Source: CAYMCO01 sp964388955
GTDB lineage: Bacteria; Chloroflexota; Anaerolineae; Anaerolineales; E44-bin32
Reading direction: 5' to 3'
DNA length: 64,000 nucleotides
Assembly: GCA_964388955.1 (NCBI GenBank)
Contig: CAYMCO010000017.1
Coordinates: 44,567 to 108,566 of the forward strand
Numbering within the stretch: position 1 is the stretch's first letter; every line of letters starts with the position of its first letter. Below are positions 8,018 through 17,052 of this stretch, piece by piece. Under the pieces are notes generated by a model. That model was given only the letters and a program-made list of their open reading frames with translations. It had not been told where the DNA came from and ran no database searches. The position numbers were made by a program, and so were the translations under genes.

Positions 8018-8526
8018 CTAAAACTACAGCATGGTTCGTGATTGCTGGCGTGGTGTTGTTGGGCGTCATTGCCTATACCTTCTTCGCGCCGGCGGTTGGC
8101 GTGAGGGTGGTGGACACCAAGCACGTATATGTTGATTCACCTGAGGGCGGTGTGAACCTCTGGCCGGTGGAATGCAGATCTAAATGTACGGCTAGCCAGT
8201 TTTATGCTTGCACAGACGAGAAAGGCGTAGACATATCATTTGTCAACGATTGGACAACGCTGTTAGTGATGGAAAGCGCCCCCATCTCCAATTGTGGTGA
8301 GAAATATCTAAGCGTTCACTATGAGGGCCACCGCTACCTGGTTCGACAGGATTACACCCGGCAAACACACAAAATCGAATACATCGACTTGCAGACACGC
8401 ATCCGAAGGACATTGAACATAGCAATCCCCGCCGTCATCGTCATGGTTGTCGCGGTCGGACTGTTTCACTTCAGGGACTGGATCGAAATGAAGCTGAATA
8501 TTACCCATTCAAGAGGAGGGGACTGA
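8014..8526 (+). CDS. Two-TM membrane protein with extracytoplasmic Cys-containing domain
   Basis: A 170-residue protein without recognised family. It has an N-terminal membrane segment (AWFVIAGVVLLGVIAYTFFA, about 5-25), a loop of about 105 residues with several cysteines (VECRSKC, YACTDE, ISNCGEK) that could form disulfides outside the cell, and a second membrane helix (IAIPAVIVMVVAVGLFHF) followed by a short basic tail. The ATG at 8014 has GGAGGTGGGG in front; the open frame runs further upstream but belongs to the previous gene's region. The next gene starts one base after its stop, making a three-gene operon. Confidence 0.6.
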   Translation: MTKTTAWFVIAGVVLLGVIAYTFFAPAVGVRVVDTKHVYVDSPEGGVNLWPVECRSKCTASQFYACTDEKGVDISFVNDWTTLLVMESAPISNCGEKYLSVHYEGHRYLVRQDYTRQTHKIEYIDLQTRIRRTLNIAIPAVIVMVVAVGLFHFRDWIEMKLNITHSRGGD

Positions 8527-8527
8527 A

Positions 8528-9172
8528 GTGAGTATCTTCAAGAAGGCCACGGACTACGTGAAGCAGAAGCGGGAGGAAGCCAAGGCGAGAAGGGCGGAGG
8601 AGGAGGCAAGATTAGCTGAGGAGAAAGCCAGGGCAGAGGCAGACGCCAAGCAGCGAAAGGACGACATCGAAACCGTTCTGAGACTGCAAGCAGAAGTAGG
8701 TTTGCCGGGTGACGAATCCCCCATTCTCTTGAAGAAAGACGAGAGGTTGATCTACAACTTCCCCATGGTTCGGTTGGTTGAACCGCGGTCAGTGAGAACG
8801 GGCGGCTACAGAGGGACAAGCGTCAGAGTCATGAAAGGTGTCTCCGTGCGGCTTGGCGGTTGGGAAGGTGAATCCCATGAGGAGATGCGGACCATCGACT
8901 CTGGTTCGCTAACTATCACTAACAAGCGGCTTGTCTTCAGTGGCGAGAAGCGGACGACCAACATCCGGCTGGACAAAATTATCCAGATTGAACCCTATCG
9001 GGATGCAATAGCCGTTCGGCGTGAGAGGAAGAAACGGACTGAGTATTTCGTGGGGGTCAATCAGTATGACATGCACGTCACTCTCGAAGATCAATCCTTC
9101 GAAGAACCATTCAAGGGTACGTATCTAGCCTACCTGATCCAATGCCTGGTGCGATCATTTCCGCCCCACTGA
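8528..9172 (+). CDS. Coiled-coil protein with bacterial PH-like domain
   Basis: A 214-residue soluble protein. Residues about 10-50 form a highly charged Lys/Glu/Ala-rich coiled coil. The second half contains GSLTITNKRLVFSGEKRT followed by IRLDKIIQIEPYRDAIAVRR, the strand pattern of GRAM/PH-like domains found in many bacterial membrane-associated proteins. It could recruit or sense membrane or the two upstream membrane proteins. The GTG start at 8528 follows AGAGGAGGG of the preceding gene end. The product's role is unknown; the fold call is by motif resemblance only. Confidence 0.6.
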   Translation: MSIFKKATDYVKQKREEAKARRAEEEARLAEEKARAEADAKQRKDDIETVLRLQAEVGLPGDESPILLKKDERLIYNFPMVRLVEPRSVRTGGYRGTSVRVMKGVSVRLGGWEGESHEEMRTIDSGSLTITNKRLVFSGEKRTTNIRLDKIIQIEPYRDAIAVRRERKKRTEYFVGVNQYDMHVTLEDQSFEEPFKGTYLAYLIQCLVRSFPPH

Positions 9173-9568
9173 CCGGATGTGATCACTAATGCCCCATCGA
9201 ATCGCCAGGAAGCCTCCAGAGACCCGCTGGGGGCTGACTATCGTGGCCCTCGCAGAACCCCCCACAAACCCCCCGAATTCTGGCCGTCTCGTGGCGATTT
9301 CAGGCGGTCTCGCCTATCCGACTACCAAAGACCTGCCCAGATGAGTCATCAGAAAAGATAACTGCCTCCGAAACGTGGCGGTATGGAGTGTCACTTCGGC
9401 CATGAGTATGGGCATGATTAGTGCATTATTTCTATGATCTCTACTGCATCCATGGTATTTGCAGCACAACTGCAGCCGGCGGCATTGCGGCGATCAGGGC
9501 CATCGCCATGATCCGTCTCACAAGCTCTGACACGAAGCACCCTACCGATATCAATTGGCTGTCCGGTA
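9173..9568. other. Intergenic region, no gene seen
   Basis: This spacer separates the three-gene operon from the convergent lipoprotein gene. It contains C-rich runs but no convincing coding frame or hairpin. I looked for a repeat of the tRNA-Lys 3' end that would mark the far end of an island and did not find one. Confidence 0.4.
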
Positions 9569-11002
9569 TCATTCAATTCCAAAAACATGAATCAGGCTTC
9601 GATCATCCTCATCCGCCATTCGTTCTACGACGTATAGCAGGCCATGATCTTGATCAAAGGCGGCCGCACCGACCAGATATCGTTTGGCCCGTTCAAAGTC
9701 GAACCCCGGGTCGTACAGATACTCATCCAACGATAGCGATGCATAAGGCTGAGGGTCCCAAGTCTCCCACTCTCCCCTTGCCACTGCGCCCAGTTGCGAC
9801 GGATCGTAGAAGACAATCTGCGCCGATATGTCTTCCGACCACCACCCCCGCTCATCGTGCGGCCAGGGCGGGACATCCGGATACTCCTCATCCGGATCCC
9901 CACTGGTCGGGTATTCGACCCCATTGGAGAACCCATACCAGCTATTCCCAATGGCCTTCGTCCCAATGAAGGCTACCGCCGATTTCTCGTTAACACTCAA
10001 CCAGGCGCCACCTGACCATTCATCTGGTTCGCTGTAGGTCAGCATCCTGCGATCGTCAGAGACGCCAATCTCCGGGCTTCCGGGGATTGGATCGCCATAG
10101 AGCAGCAAAGGTATGACCTGCTCAAGTGTGCTGTTGGGGGGTGGCGGATTGCCCTCCATCCACGGGGCGATTGCCAGCAGGGTCGGGCCGAGACCTCCCC
10201 AGCTTCCATCCCTGAACCGTCCGGTTGCCAACCTCAAGCCAGGTGCATACGTGGCTGCCCATGCTTCAGGGATTTCGAAGAGATAGTCGTTGGTCACATA
10301 GTTGGTGAAATCGCTGATGAACCAGGGCCCGGCGGGGTTTGGAGTGGAAAGGTCAAGCTCGCTCCAGCCGTGAGAAGGAGCTGGCTCAAATTGGAAATGC
10401 TGTCCCCAGCAGAAGTACAGCTTGCCGGTTAGCTGGGAGCCCTGCGGTGGGAGGTAGGCAAGACCGGCGCGTGGAATTTCTAATTCCCCAAACATGCCTC
10501 CAGTGATATCTGCGAAAGGCTGCAGCATGGTGGCTGTCGGTAGCTCGTAAACATCTTTGGCTTCCGAGATGACCGGTGCTGGGATGCCGATCTCAGCTAC
10601 GTGCTGAATCTGATCATGGCCCACCACGAAGAGCGATCCCGGGAAATTATCCTGTGGCCCGCTTGGATCGCCATCTGGGTAGAAAGCCATTGCGTAGCCG
10701 CTATAGCCCCATCCATATTCATCACTTGTTTCCGGCAGGCGAAAAGCACCCCTGTATACAATATCGTCTGGATGAATCAATTCCATGGGCAATTCCGCGG
10801 GTTGATATATAACACCAGGAGAGACCTCGGGCGAAGGGATCTCAACCTGGGCCGGCGCGGTTGTGTCGATAGCTTCTGGCACTTCCGTGTCACCGTAGGT
10901 CGTCTCGCCGCCGGGAGTCGATGCAGGATTGCAGGACACAATGAGCAGGCTAATTGAAGCCGCCAGGCTCCATGTTTGTATAGGTGTTAAAGAAGATTTC
11001 AT
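9569..11002 (-). CDS. Large secreted lipoprotein of unknown function
   Basis: A 477-residue protein with a lipoprotein signal: a hydrophobic stretch ending IVSC with Cys24 as the lipidated residue, followed by a disordered Thr/Glu/Pro linker to about residue 60. The body is rich in Trp, Tyr, Gly and Pro, with segments such as DIVYRGAFRLPE, LFVVGHDQIQHVAEI, GKLYFCWGQHF, SAVAFIGTKAIGNSWYGFSNG and AAAFDQDHGLLYVVERMADEDDRSLIHVF, suggesting a beta-propeller-like secreted domain that reads like a DUF4185-type or sugar-binding module. No catalytic motif is recognised. It stands alone between non-coding stretches. Confidence 0.75.
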   Translation of the reverse strand: MKSSLTPIQTWSLAASISLLIVSCNPASTPGGETTYGDTEVPEAIDTTAPAQVEIPSPEVSPGVIYQPAELPMELIHPDDIVYRGAFRLPETSDEYGWGYSGYAMAFYPDGDPSGPQDNFPGSLFVVGHDQIQHVAEIGIPAPVISEAKDVYELPTATMLQPFADITGGMFGELEIPRAGLAYLPPQGSQLTGKLYFCWGQHFQFEPAPSHGWSELDLSTPNPAGPWFISDFTNYVTNDYLFEIPEAWAATYAPGLRLATGRFRDGSWGGLGPTLLAIAPWMEGNPPPPNSTLEQVIPLLLYGDPIPGSPEIGVSDDRRMLTYSEPDEWSGGAWLSVNEKSAVAFIGTKAIGNSWYGFSNGVEYPTSGDPDEEYPDVPPWPHDERGWWSEDISAQIVFYDPSQLGAVARGEWETWDPQPYASLSLDEYLYDPGFDFERAKRYLVGAAAFDQDHGLLYVVERMADEDDRSLIHVFGIE

Positions 11003-11812
11003 TTCAAGACTCCTGATCTTCAGATGAACGGAGAACGAAGTAGAGGAAGTGATGATGTCGCAGTATCTCTCTCAGAGTTTCGCATGGCCTCAGTTCATCT
11101 CCACAGGGGCCGTGTCATGAATAGGTGATCACAGCAGAAAGTGCTGATTGCTTGAAATCCCAACTGAGATTGCGTGCCCGATTGGTGTTTCAACCCGAGG
11201 GCATATCGGTCATGAGTCGCCTCGATCAATCCCTGTTTGGGCAAAGTGCTGCCCTCAAGGATGTATTCGAAGAGATGTACGGATTGCCGAATTCTTTTCA
11301 TGATCCAGAGGAGTGCTGTAGCGTATTGCACAAGCTCATCGGCTGGATTGCACTAAACGAAATCGCAGGCGAGCAAACAAGCCCGGATTGTCCCAGCATA
11401 TGTCCACAAAGGGTTCTCGATGACCGTGTTCATTTTCGACTATTTCGAAGAAATAGGCAACGCCGACGACATGCGCCTACGTACGCTTTCAAACACCTCG
11501 TTGGCAGGAGCACATCGTCGCCTGAAATCAGGCATTGCCTGGATAATCGCACAGGCAGATGATTGTTAGACATCCGCCAATATGCTACACCGGCAAAAGC
11601 CACGAAGATTTCATCCTCGCTTCCTGCATTGGCGCGAATGAGGGGTTTCCCACACAGCTCGGGGAGAAGGATCGCCCTCTCAAAGCCATTCTATCGGATG
11701 TAGGTGTCAAATCGCTTCTTATTGTGCATGCTGAACCATGCCAGCTAATCTTGTCGGCCCAGGATAGGAATAGCCCATTTGACAGAACCTCACGCATTGA
11801 AAGGACGAATGG
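11003..11812. other. Gene-poor region, possibly decayed coding DNA
   Basis: About 800 bases without a convincing gene. A plus-strand frame at about 11420-11568 gives a protein-like stretch (IFDYFEEIGNADDMRLRTL, then LAGAHRRLKSGIAWIIAQA) ending in TAG, and another at about 11210-11400 looks partly protein-like. Both lack a sensible start and family, so they may be remnants. Confidence 0.35.
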
Positions 11813-12676
11813 ATGCCTCGGGCAATATCCAGAGCTCTCTTCGCGCGCATACTGTTGCTTTGTGCCTCATGCAGCGTACTCCCAAGATCCGCAGGCACCT
11901 ACAACTGGATGGATGCCCCCGTTGGCGACTCAGAGATTCCTCTTGGTCAGACAACAAAGCTGGATGGTCATGCGACAAGCAGTCAGGGTTTGTCCCATGC
12001 TGAATTTTGGATTAGTGGAGACCCTGTCCGGCTTGGTTCAAGTACATCCGCATCTAACACGCTATCCCATTTCGGATATTCGTGGCAGCCTGAAGCACCT
12101 GGAACCTATGTCGTCCAGATGCTGTCATATGGCCAAGATGGGGGCATGAGCACCATGGATACCATCACCATCGACGTGTTCGATGGTGGCGTGGGTCCCG
12201 AGAATGTACCCGCTCCAATTCCAGAACTCGCGTCCACGGCTACTCCAACGGCATCACCGACTCTTGCACCCCTCACCTGCACCCCGACGCATACTGCAAC
12301 GCCGGCTCCTACCCTGGAGCCGACGCTAACACCGACTCATACCCCAAGACCGACGCAACCGCCGACGCCGACATGTACCCAGACCCCACTTCCTCCGCCC
12401 GACACGAACGGACCACCCGCTCCGACTCCCGTTTCGCCGGAAGATGAGGCAATGCTCGAATGCGTAGCGAAATCTGTTGTGGAGTGGAGCTCTGTAGCAG
12501 ACCCTAGCGGAATCGAAGGATACACCCTTTGGGTTCAGCGGAGCGCGGGAGACGAAAAGTGGCAACCCATCCCCGATCGTCCATGGTCCAGTATTCCTAG
12601 CACCGCATACAAGGTAGCCGTGGAGTGTGGTAGGGATTGCCGTTGGAGAACACCGGCTATTGATGGCGCAGGCTAG
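11813..12676 (+). CDS. Threonine/proline-rich lipoprotein with an in-frame amber near the end
   Basis: A 287-residue surface lipoprotein of a type common in Chloroflexota. The signal peptide ends LCASC with Cys20. Residues about 30-125 form an immunoglobulin-like fold (KLDGHATSSQGLSHAEFWIS, YSWQPEAPGTYVVQMLSYGQ), residues about 140-205 a low-complexity Thr/Pro stalk, and the end a fibronectin-like domain (SVVEWSSVADPSGIEGYTLW). RBS AAGGACG precedes the ATG. The frame stops at TAG 12674-12676 but stays open to TGA at 12722-12724, and the extra residues (ISSWRYFDISLN) complete the last beta strand, so the TAG is probably a nonsense mutation. Confidence 0.75.
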   Translation: MPRAISRALFARILLLCASCSVLPRSAGTYNWMDAPVGDSEIPLGQTTKLDGHATSSQGLSHAEFWISGDPVRLGSSTSASNTLSHFGYSWQPEAPGTYVVQMLSYGQDGGMSTMDTITIDVFDGGVGPENVPAPIPELASTATPTASPTLAPLTCTPTHTATPAPTLEPTLTPTHTPRPTQPPTPTCTQTPLPPPDTNGPPAPTPVSPEDEAMLECVAKSVVEWSSVADPSGIEGYTLWVQRSAGDEKWQPIPDRPWSSIPSTAYKVAVECGRDCRWRTPAIDGAG

Positions 12677-12840
12677 GAAGGCGATATCTCTTCTTGGAGA
12701 TATTTCGACATCAGCCTGAATTGAACAAGAGGTGACCGATGCCACGCAAACGAATTATTGTAGTGGGGGCTGTATTATCGCCTGGTTTGTGTCACTTGAT
12801 GGCCTGCCTCCTGTAGACCCTGATCCCAACTCCAATGTTG

Positions 12841-12865
12841 GATCAGTTTTTGGGGGGCAGGTCAG
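12841..12865 (+). repeat. Dispersed G-rich motif, copy A
   Basis: GATCAGTTTTTGGGGGGCAG followed by GTCAG closely matches 19057-19080, with weaker relatives elsewhere in spacers. It follows a 25-codon ORF (ATG at 12739) whose product has a lipoprotein-like start, as if an insertion had cut a gene. May be an end of a decayed mobile element. Confidence 0.4.
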
Positions 12866-12995
12866 TTTTCTCGAAACATCGGCTCTCCGGCGGAGGGGAT
12901 CACCGTCCATCAACGGCCCAAGTAGAGGAAAGGTCTTTGACCGGCGCCATTTCCCTACCTTTTTTCACCGGAGCCAAGATTCAATCCCTGAAGGG

Positions 12996-14369
12996 CTACA
13001 GCGTCAAATGCCTACGGTTCGCGCACTTATATGCAACCAATCCCAAATCAGCGGCGCGCTTGGTGAGCCATTCCCTGAAATCAGGGTGGGAAATGGAGAT
13101 TAGTGCTAGCGCTCGATCTTGGTTGCTCAAGCCTCTTAAGTTGACGATGCCCCACTCGGTTGCCACATAGTGAACGAGGCTCCTTGGCACGGTCACATTC
13201 GCACCCCTATCCAGCAGCGGCACGACTTTCGATCGGTCCCTGTAGCGAGAATAGAGGCTCAACACCGAGACTCCTTTCCCATCGTGGGAAAGCAGTGTCC
13301 CCAACACAAAATCGAGTTGCCCTCCTGTGCCGCTGATTTGAACCGGCCTACTTCCGCCAGGCAGTTGCTCGGACGCGACCTGGCCCGTCAGATCAATTTG
13401 AGCTGCGCTGTTCAGGGAGAACATCTTTGGCTGTTGGGAAATGATGAAGGGATGATTGGTGTAATCAACCGGATATGCGGCGAGGGATGGGTTACGGTCC
13501 AGATAGTTGTATAGCCGCCTGCTCCCCAGAGAAAACGTGAAGACGGATTTGAACCGATCCAGTTTCTTCTGACTATTATCCACAACCCCTAGCTCGATCA
13601 AATCCAGCATGCCTTCCGTGAACATCTCGGTATGCAAGCCGCAACGGCTTATCCCCGTCGCTCTTAGTGACTCCAATACCGCATTGGGCAAGCCCCCTAT
13701 CCCAATTTGAAGAGTGGATCCATCCTGGATTAACCCCTCCTCGATGATGTGCCGAGCGATCTCCTTGTCCTCGCTCGTTGGGTCGCTGCTCGGCAGACAA
13801 TACGTCTCAAACTCATCATCTTCCACAATGTAGTTGACCTGTGAGATATGAATACGTTCTTCGCGGCCTCCGTAGACGACTGGCATGTCTTTTCGCACGA
13901 TGACCACAACTCTCTTCGCCACATCGGCGATCGCCTTGGCGTGCCCGATGGTCAGTCCGAAGTTGAAATATCCCTCCTTGTCCATGGGCGCTGTGACCAG
14001 ATAGAAGATATCGAAATGGAGGCGGTTGCGGTAGACCATCGGAGCGGTGTGCCATGCCTCTGGTATATATACGCCGATACCGCGCTCCGCTGAAACCGAT
14101 CGCATCGGGCTGGCGATAAATGCGCTGTGCCAGAGGAAGGCCTCACCATCGGGGTCCGACTCACAGATCTTATAGGTGACGGTATCGATGTAGGTTTGTA
14201 CGAAAACCCCAGCCAGCTCGCCTGTCCTCTGGGCCAGATACTTGTCCATGATTGTGGCGACGTTGGCACTCCCGCCGAGATGAATGCGCATACCCGACCG
14301 GACGAGCGATGCGGCCTCTTGAGCCGATATCAGCTTTCCCTGGTATTCAACGAGATTCGAGTTCGACAT
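12996..14369 (-). CDS. Acetyl-CoA hydrolase/transferase family CoA-transferase
   Basis: A 457-residue enzyme of the 4-hydroxybutyrate/butyrate:acetate CoA-transferase type, moving CoA between acyl groups via a glutamyl-CoA intermediate. Seen: an N-terminal domain beginning YQGKLISAQEAASLVRSG, the GGSANVATI loop, the linker with LQIGIGGLPNAVLESL, the catalytic Glu region CGLHTEMFTEGMLDL, and the C-terminal domain with GTGGQLDFVLG and VHYVATEWGIVNLRG, the oxyanion/CoA-binding signatures. The ATG at 14369 was chosen over the longer frame because upstream residues do not look like protein. It lies opposite the etfBA-acyl-CoA dehydrogenase cluster and could activate its fatty-acid substrate, an inference from context. 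Confidence 0.9.
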   Translation of the reverse strand: MSNSNLVEYQGKLISAQEAASLVRSGMRIHLGGSANVATIMDKYLAQRTGELAGVFVQTYIDTVTYKICESDPDGEAFLWHSAFIASPMRSVSAERGIGVYIPEAWHTAPMVYRNRLHFDIFYLVTAPMDKEGYFNFGLTIGHAKAIADVAKRVVVIVRKDMPVVYGGREERIHISQVNYIVEDDEFETYCLPSSDPTSEDKEIARHIIEEGLIQDGSTLQIGIGGLPNAVLESLRATGISRCGLHTEMFTEGMLDLIELGVVDNSQKKLDRFKSVFTFSLGSRRLYNYLDRNPSLAAYPVDYTNHPFIISQQPKMFSLNSAAQIDLTGQVASEQLPGGSRPVQISGTGGQLDFVLGTLLSHDGKGVSVLSLYSRYRDRSKVVPLLDRGANVTVPRSLVHYVATEWGIVNLRGLSNQDRALALISISHPDFREWLTKRAADLGLVAYKCANRRHLTL

Positions 14370-14962
14370 GAAAGCTCTAGGCGCGTGTTCATGCAAATCT
14401 TCATTCCGATCCGGAATTCTACTCCCAGCGCACCATCCTTGCCGAGTGTGTCCCAATTGGGATCCTGATCAGATCATCGCCCTTGTATCGATTTTTGGCA
14501 AGGGGTGCGGCCGGTCCATTCAGGCTGGGAGGAATATTGGGATATCGGGCTCTCAAAGATGGCCGGCGCCACTGCATTCCGGAAGCCGGATTTAATGCTG
14601 TCTGCCCGGATCAGTCGGAGGCCCTCCGCGACGAGAACGTGAATATGTCTCGTGATTGCGAGGGTGCTGGCCTGGAAGAGGTGATCTGGAGAGCGAGTAT
14701 CGGGATCGCCAAGCGTCTGGCTGTGGCTGAAGCCGTCAGTCGAATCCGGAGCCCGGCCGTGCTGGACATCGGACGGTAGAGTTTGATTTGATTGATTGGG
14801 GGAATATAATCCTTTGAACGCAGTCCAAGTCTCACAGCCAGTTCGGTGAGCTCATCTGCGTCGGGCGAGGATATCAAATCCGCAGCGTCGTGAAGAAAGC
14901 TGAGCGCGGATCGGACGGGAAACACCTCATAGGCCAAGGCAGGCACTGGACCAGGAGATCCT
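14370..14962. other. Divergent intergenic region
   Basis: This spacer lies between the minus-strand CoA-transferase and plus-strand etfB and must hold both promoters. A short protein-like frame ending at TAG 14777-14779 (LEEVIWRASIGIAKRLAVAE) has no clear start or family and may be a remnant. AGGAGA precedes the etfB ATG. Confidence 0.4.
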
Positions 14963-15853
14963 ATGGCGTACAACAGCATTGTGCTGGTCAAGCAAGTGCC
15001 CGACACTTCAAACATCAGCGGGCAAACAATGAAGGATGATGGCACGATCAATCGAGCGGCGCTGTCGGCGATCTTCAACCCCGACGATCTGCACGCCTTG
15101 GAAATGGCGCTGCAGGTGAAAGACGAGCATGGCGGTCAGGTGATCGTGCTCACGATGGGCCCGCTGCGGGCGGCCGATGTCCTGCGTGAGGCGCTTCATC
15201 GCGGGGCGGACCGGGTCATCCTTCTTTCGGACAAGAAGTTTGCTGGGTCGGACACCCAAGCTACCTCCTATGCACTGAAATGCGCGGTCGAGAAGATCGG
15301 GGACTACGACCTGATCTTTTGTGGCCGGCAGGCAATTGACGGCGACACCGCCCAAGTTGGCCCGCAGGTTGCAGAGAAGCTAGGCCACCCGCAAATCACG
15401 TACGCCGAGACGATCCATTCCTTGAAAGCCGAGGAAATCGTCGTCGAACGAGCATTTCCCATGGGCAAAGAGACGGTCCGGTGTCGCCTTCCCTGCCTGC
15501 TGACGGTCGTCGGCTCGGCGAACCAACCCCGCCCTCGTTCGGCCAACCTCCTGCTGGCTTTCAAGCTGGCAGCCATACCGCAGGAATTTCCTGCCCTTCT
15601 GGAAAAATGGCCAGAATTCAAGACCGAAGGCGAATTGAAAAGCTATTTGGAACGGCGCGGCCTGAAGATCACCGTATGGAGCGGCGCTGATATCGGTATC
15701 GACTACGACAAGGTCGGTCTCAAAGCCTCACCGACGAAAGTGTCAAAGGTTGAGTATGTCGTCCTCGAAGCGAACGAGAGCAAGGAATTCGAGGCCAACA
15801 AGGAAGGCATTCAGGCGCTGGTGCAGGAATTGGTCTCGGACTACACCATATAG
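14963..15853 (+). CDS. etfB: Electron transfer flavoprotein subunit beta
   Basis: EtfB forms with EtfA the soluble flavoprotein that takes electrons from acyl-CoA dehydrogenases. The 296-residue product begins IVLVKQVPDT, contains INRAALSAIFNPDDLHALEMAL, the DYDLIFCGRQAIDGDTAQVG nucleotide-binding signature and LPCLLTVVGSANQPRPRS. It is about 35-40 residues longer than a standard EtfB, with a C-terminal extension, seen in several anaerobe-type Etfs. ATG follows CCAGGAGATCCT. It leads an etfB-etfA-acyl-CoA dehydrogenase cluster on one strand, though 170 bases separate it from etfA. Confidence 0.94.
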   Translation: MAYNSIVLVKQVPDTSNISGQTMKDDGTINRAALSAIFNPDDLHALEMALQVKDEHGGQVIVLTMGPLRAADVLREALHRGADRVILLSDKKFAGSDTQATSYALKCAVEKIGDYDLIFCGRQAIDGDTAQVGPQVAEKLGHPQITYAETIHSLKAEEIVVERAFPMGKETVRCRLPCLLTVVGSANQPRPRSANLLLAFKLAAIPQEFPALLEKWPEFKTEGELKSYLERRGLKITVWSGADIGIDYDKVGLKASPTKVSKVEYVVLEANESKEFEANKEGIQALVQELVSDYTI

Positions 15854-16025
15854 GTTCCTTTCAAATCGCTCCGGGCGTGCGGGGTTCGAGAACCGTGAGC
15901 GCGGGATGTGAGGCACTCATTGGGATAGTCCGTTGGATCTCTGGCAGGTCTCATTTGCGGGGAAGCGGTACCAACGGTCAGACTGGAGGACTCATGAACG
16001 CGGATGTTGACACGGATGGGAAGGG

Positions 16026-17042
16026 ATGAGCGAAGCAAGGGAGGTTTGGGTCTTCATCGAGCAAGAGAAGGGGCGCATCGCCACAGTCAGCCTTGAATTG
16101 CTCACCAAAGCTGCTGAGCTGGCCGAGCAGTTGAGTGGTCGTGTGGGGGCTCTATTGATGGGCGATGAGGTGGTTGAACTCGCCGAGCGCATCATCCATT
16201 ACGGCGCTGACAGGGTCTTCGTAGCCGACCATCCCGAATTGGCCCAATACCGCACTTTGCTATATGCTCGGGTGGCCATCGATCTGGTGAAAACATACCG
16301 ACCCTACATCTTCCTGCTGGGCGCCACACCGGTCGGGCGCGACCTCGCGCCGCGCATCGCCAGTGCTTGTGAAGCTGGTCTCACCGCCGACTGCACCGCG
16401 CTCGAGATTGGGGATCTGGAACGAAGAGGAAAGGCATACAAGGACCTGCTGTACCAGATACGCCCCGCCTTTGGTGGCAACCTCTTAGCGACAATCGTCA
16501 CCCCTGAAATGCATCCGCAGATGGCCACTGTGCGCGAAGGCGTTATGCGCTTGGGAGAACCCGATGTGACCCACCAGGGCGAAGTGGTGATGATCGAACC
16601 TCGGTTTGTAGAGGGCGATTTTTTCCTGGAGGTGCTCGAGCGAAGGATGTGGCCATCCACCGTGGACCTGAAGGGTACCTCCGTTATCGTCGCCGGCGGT
16701 GCGGGGGTGGGAAGTCGAGAGAACTTCAAGTTGCTCTACGACCTGGCTGAGGCATTGGGAGGCGAAGTGGCCGGTTCAAGGGCGGCGGTCGACGCCGGCT
16801 TCATCCCTCAAGAACTGCAGGTCGGGCAGACCGGTGTGACTGTCCGCCCACGGTTGTACATCGCGGTTGGCATTTCCGGCGCGGTGCAGCATCGCGCCGG
16901 CATGGACCAGTCGAGCAAGATCGTCGCCATCAACATCGATCCCCACGCGCCCATCTTTGAGATCGCCGATTACAAGATCGTGGGGGATCTGAAGGAAGTG
17001 GTGCCTCAATTGATCCGAATGGTACGGGAGGGCACCGAGTAG
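16026..17042 (+). CDS. etfA: Electron transfer flavoprotein subunit alpha
   Basis: A 338-residue EtfA. The N-terminal half has the Etf nucleotide-binding-like fold (VWVFIEQEKGRI, YIFLLGATPVGRDLAPRIAS, ADCTALEI). The C-terminal FAD domain is complete: VIVAGGAGVGSRENFKLLYDLAEALGGEVAGSRAAVDAGFIP, QVGQTGVTVRPRLYIAVGISGAVQH, MDQSSKIVAINIDPHAPIFEIADYKIVGDL. Electrons would pass from the acyl-CoA dehydrogenase encoded 10 bases downstream to a membrane quinone oxidoreductase not encoded in this window. The closeness of the dehydrogenase start implies co-translation. Confidence 0.95.
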   Translation: MSEAREVWVFIEQEKGRIATVSLELLTKAAELAEQLSGRVGALLMGDEVVELAERIIHYGADRVFVADHPELAQYRTLLYARVAIDLVKTYRPYIFLLGATPVGRDLAPRIASACEAGLTADCTALEIGDLERRGKAYKDLLYQIRPAFGGNLLATIVTPEMHPQMATVREGVMRLGEPDVTHQGEVVMIEPRFVEGDFFLEVLERRMWPSTVDLKGTSVIVAGGAGVGSRENFKLLYDLAEALGGEVAGSRAAVDAGFIPQELQVGQTGVTVRPRLYIAVGISGAVQHRAGMDQSSKIVAINIDPHAPIFEIADYKIVGDLKEVVPQLIRMVREGTE

Positions 17043-17052
17043 GGAGAGAGGT

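Noticed and set aside
11125..11562. A plus-strand gene of 145 codons before the Thr/Pro lipoprotein
   Set aside because: It lacks an RBS and family resemblance, and turns basic and low complexity in its second half; noted only as possible remnant.
12732..13170. Plus-strand frames over the end of the CoA-transferase gene
   Set aside because: They are antisense to a clear CoA-transferase.
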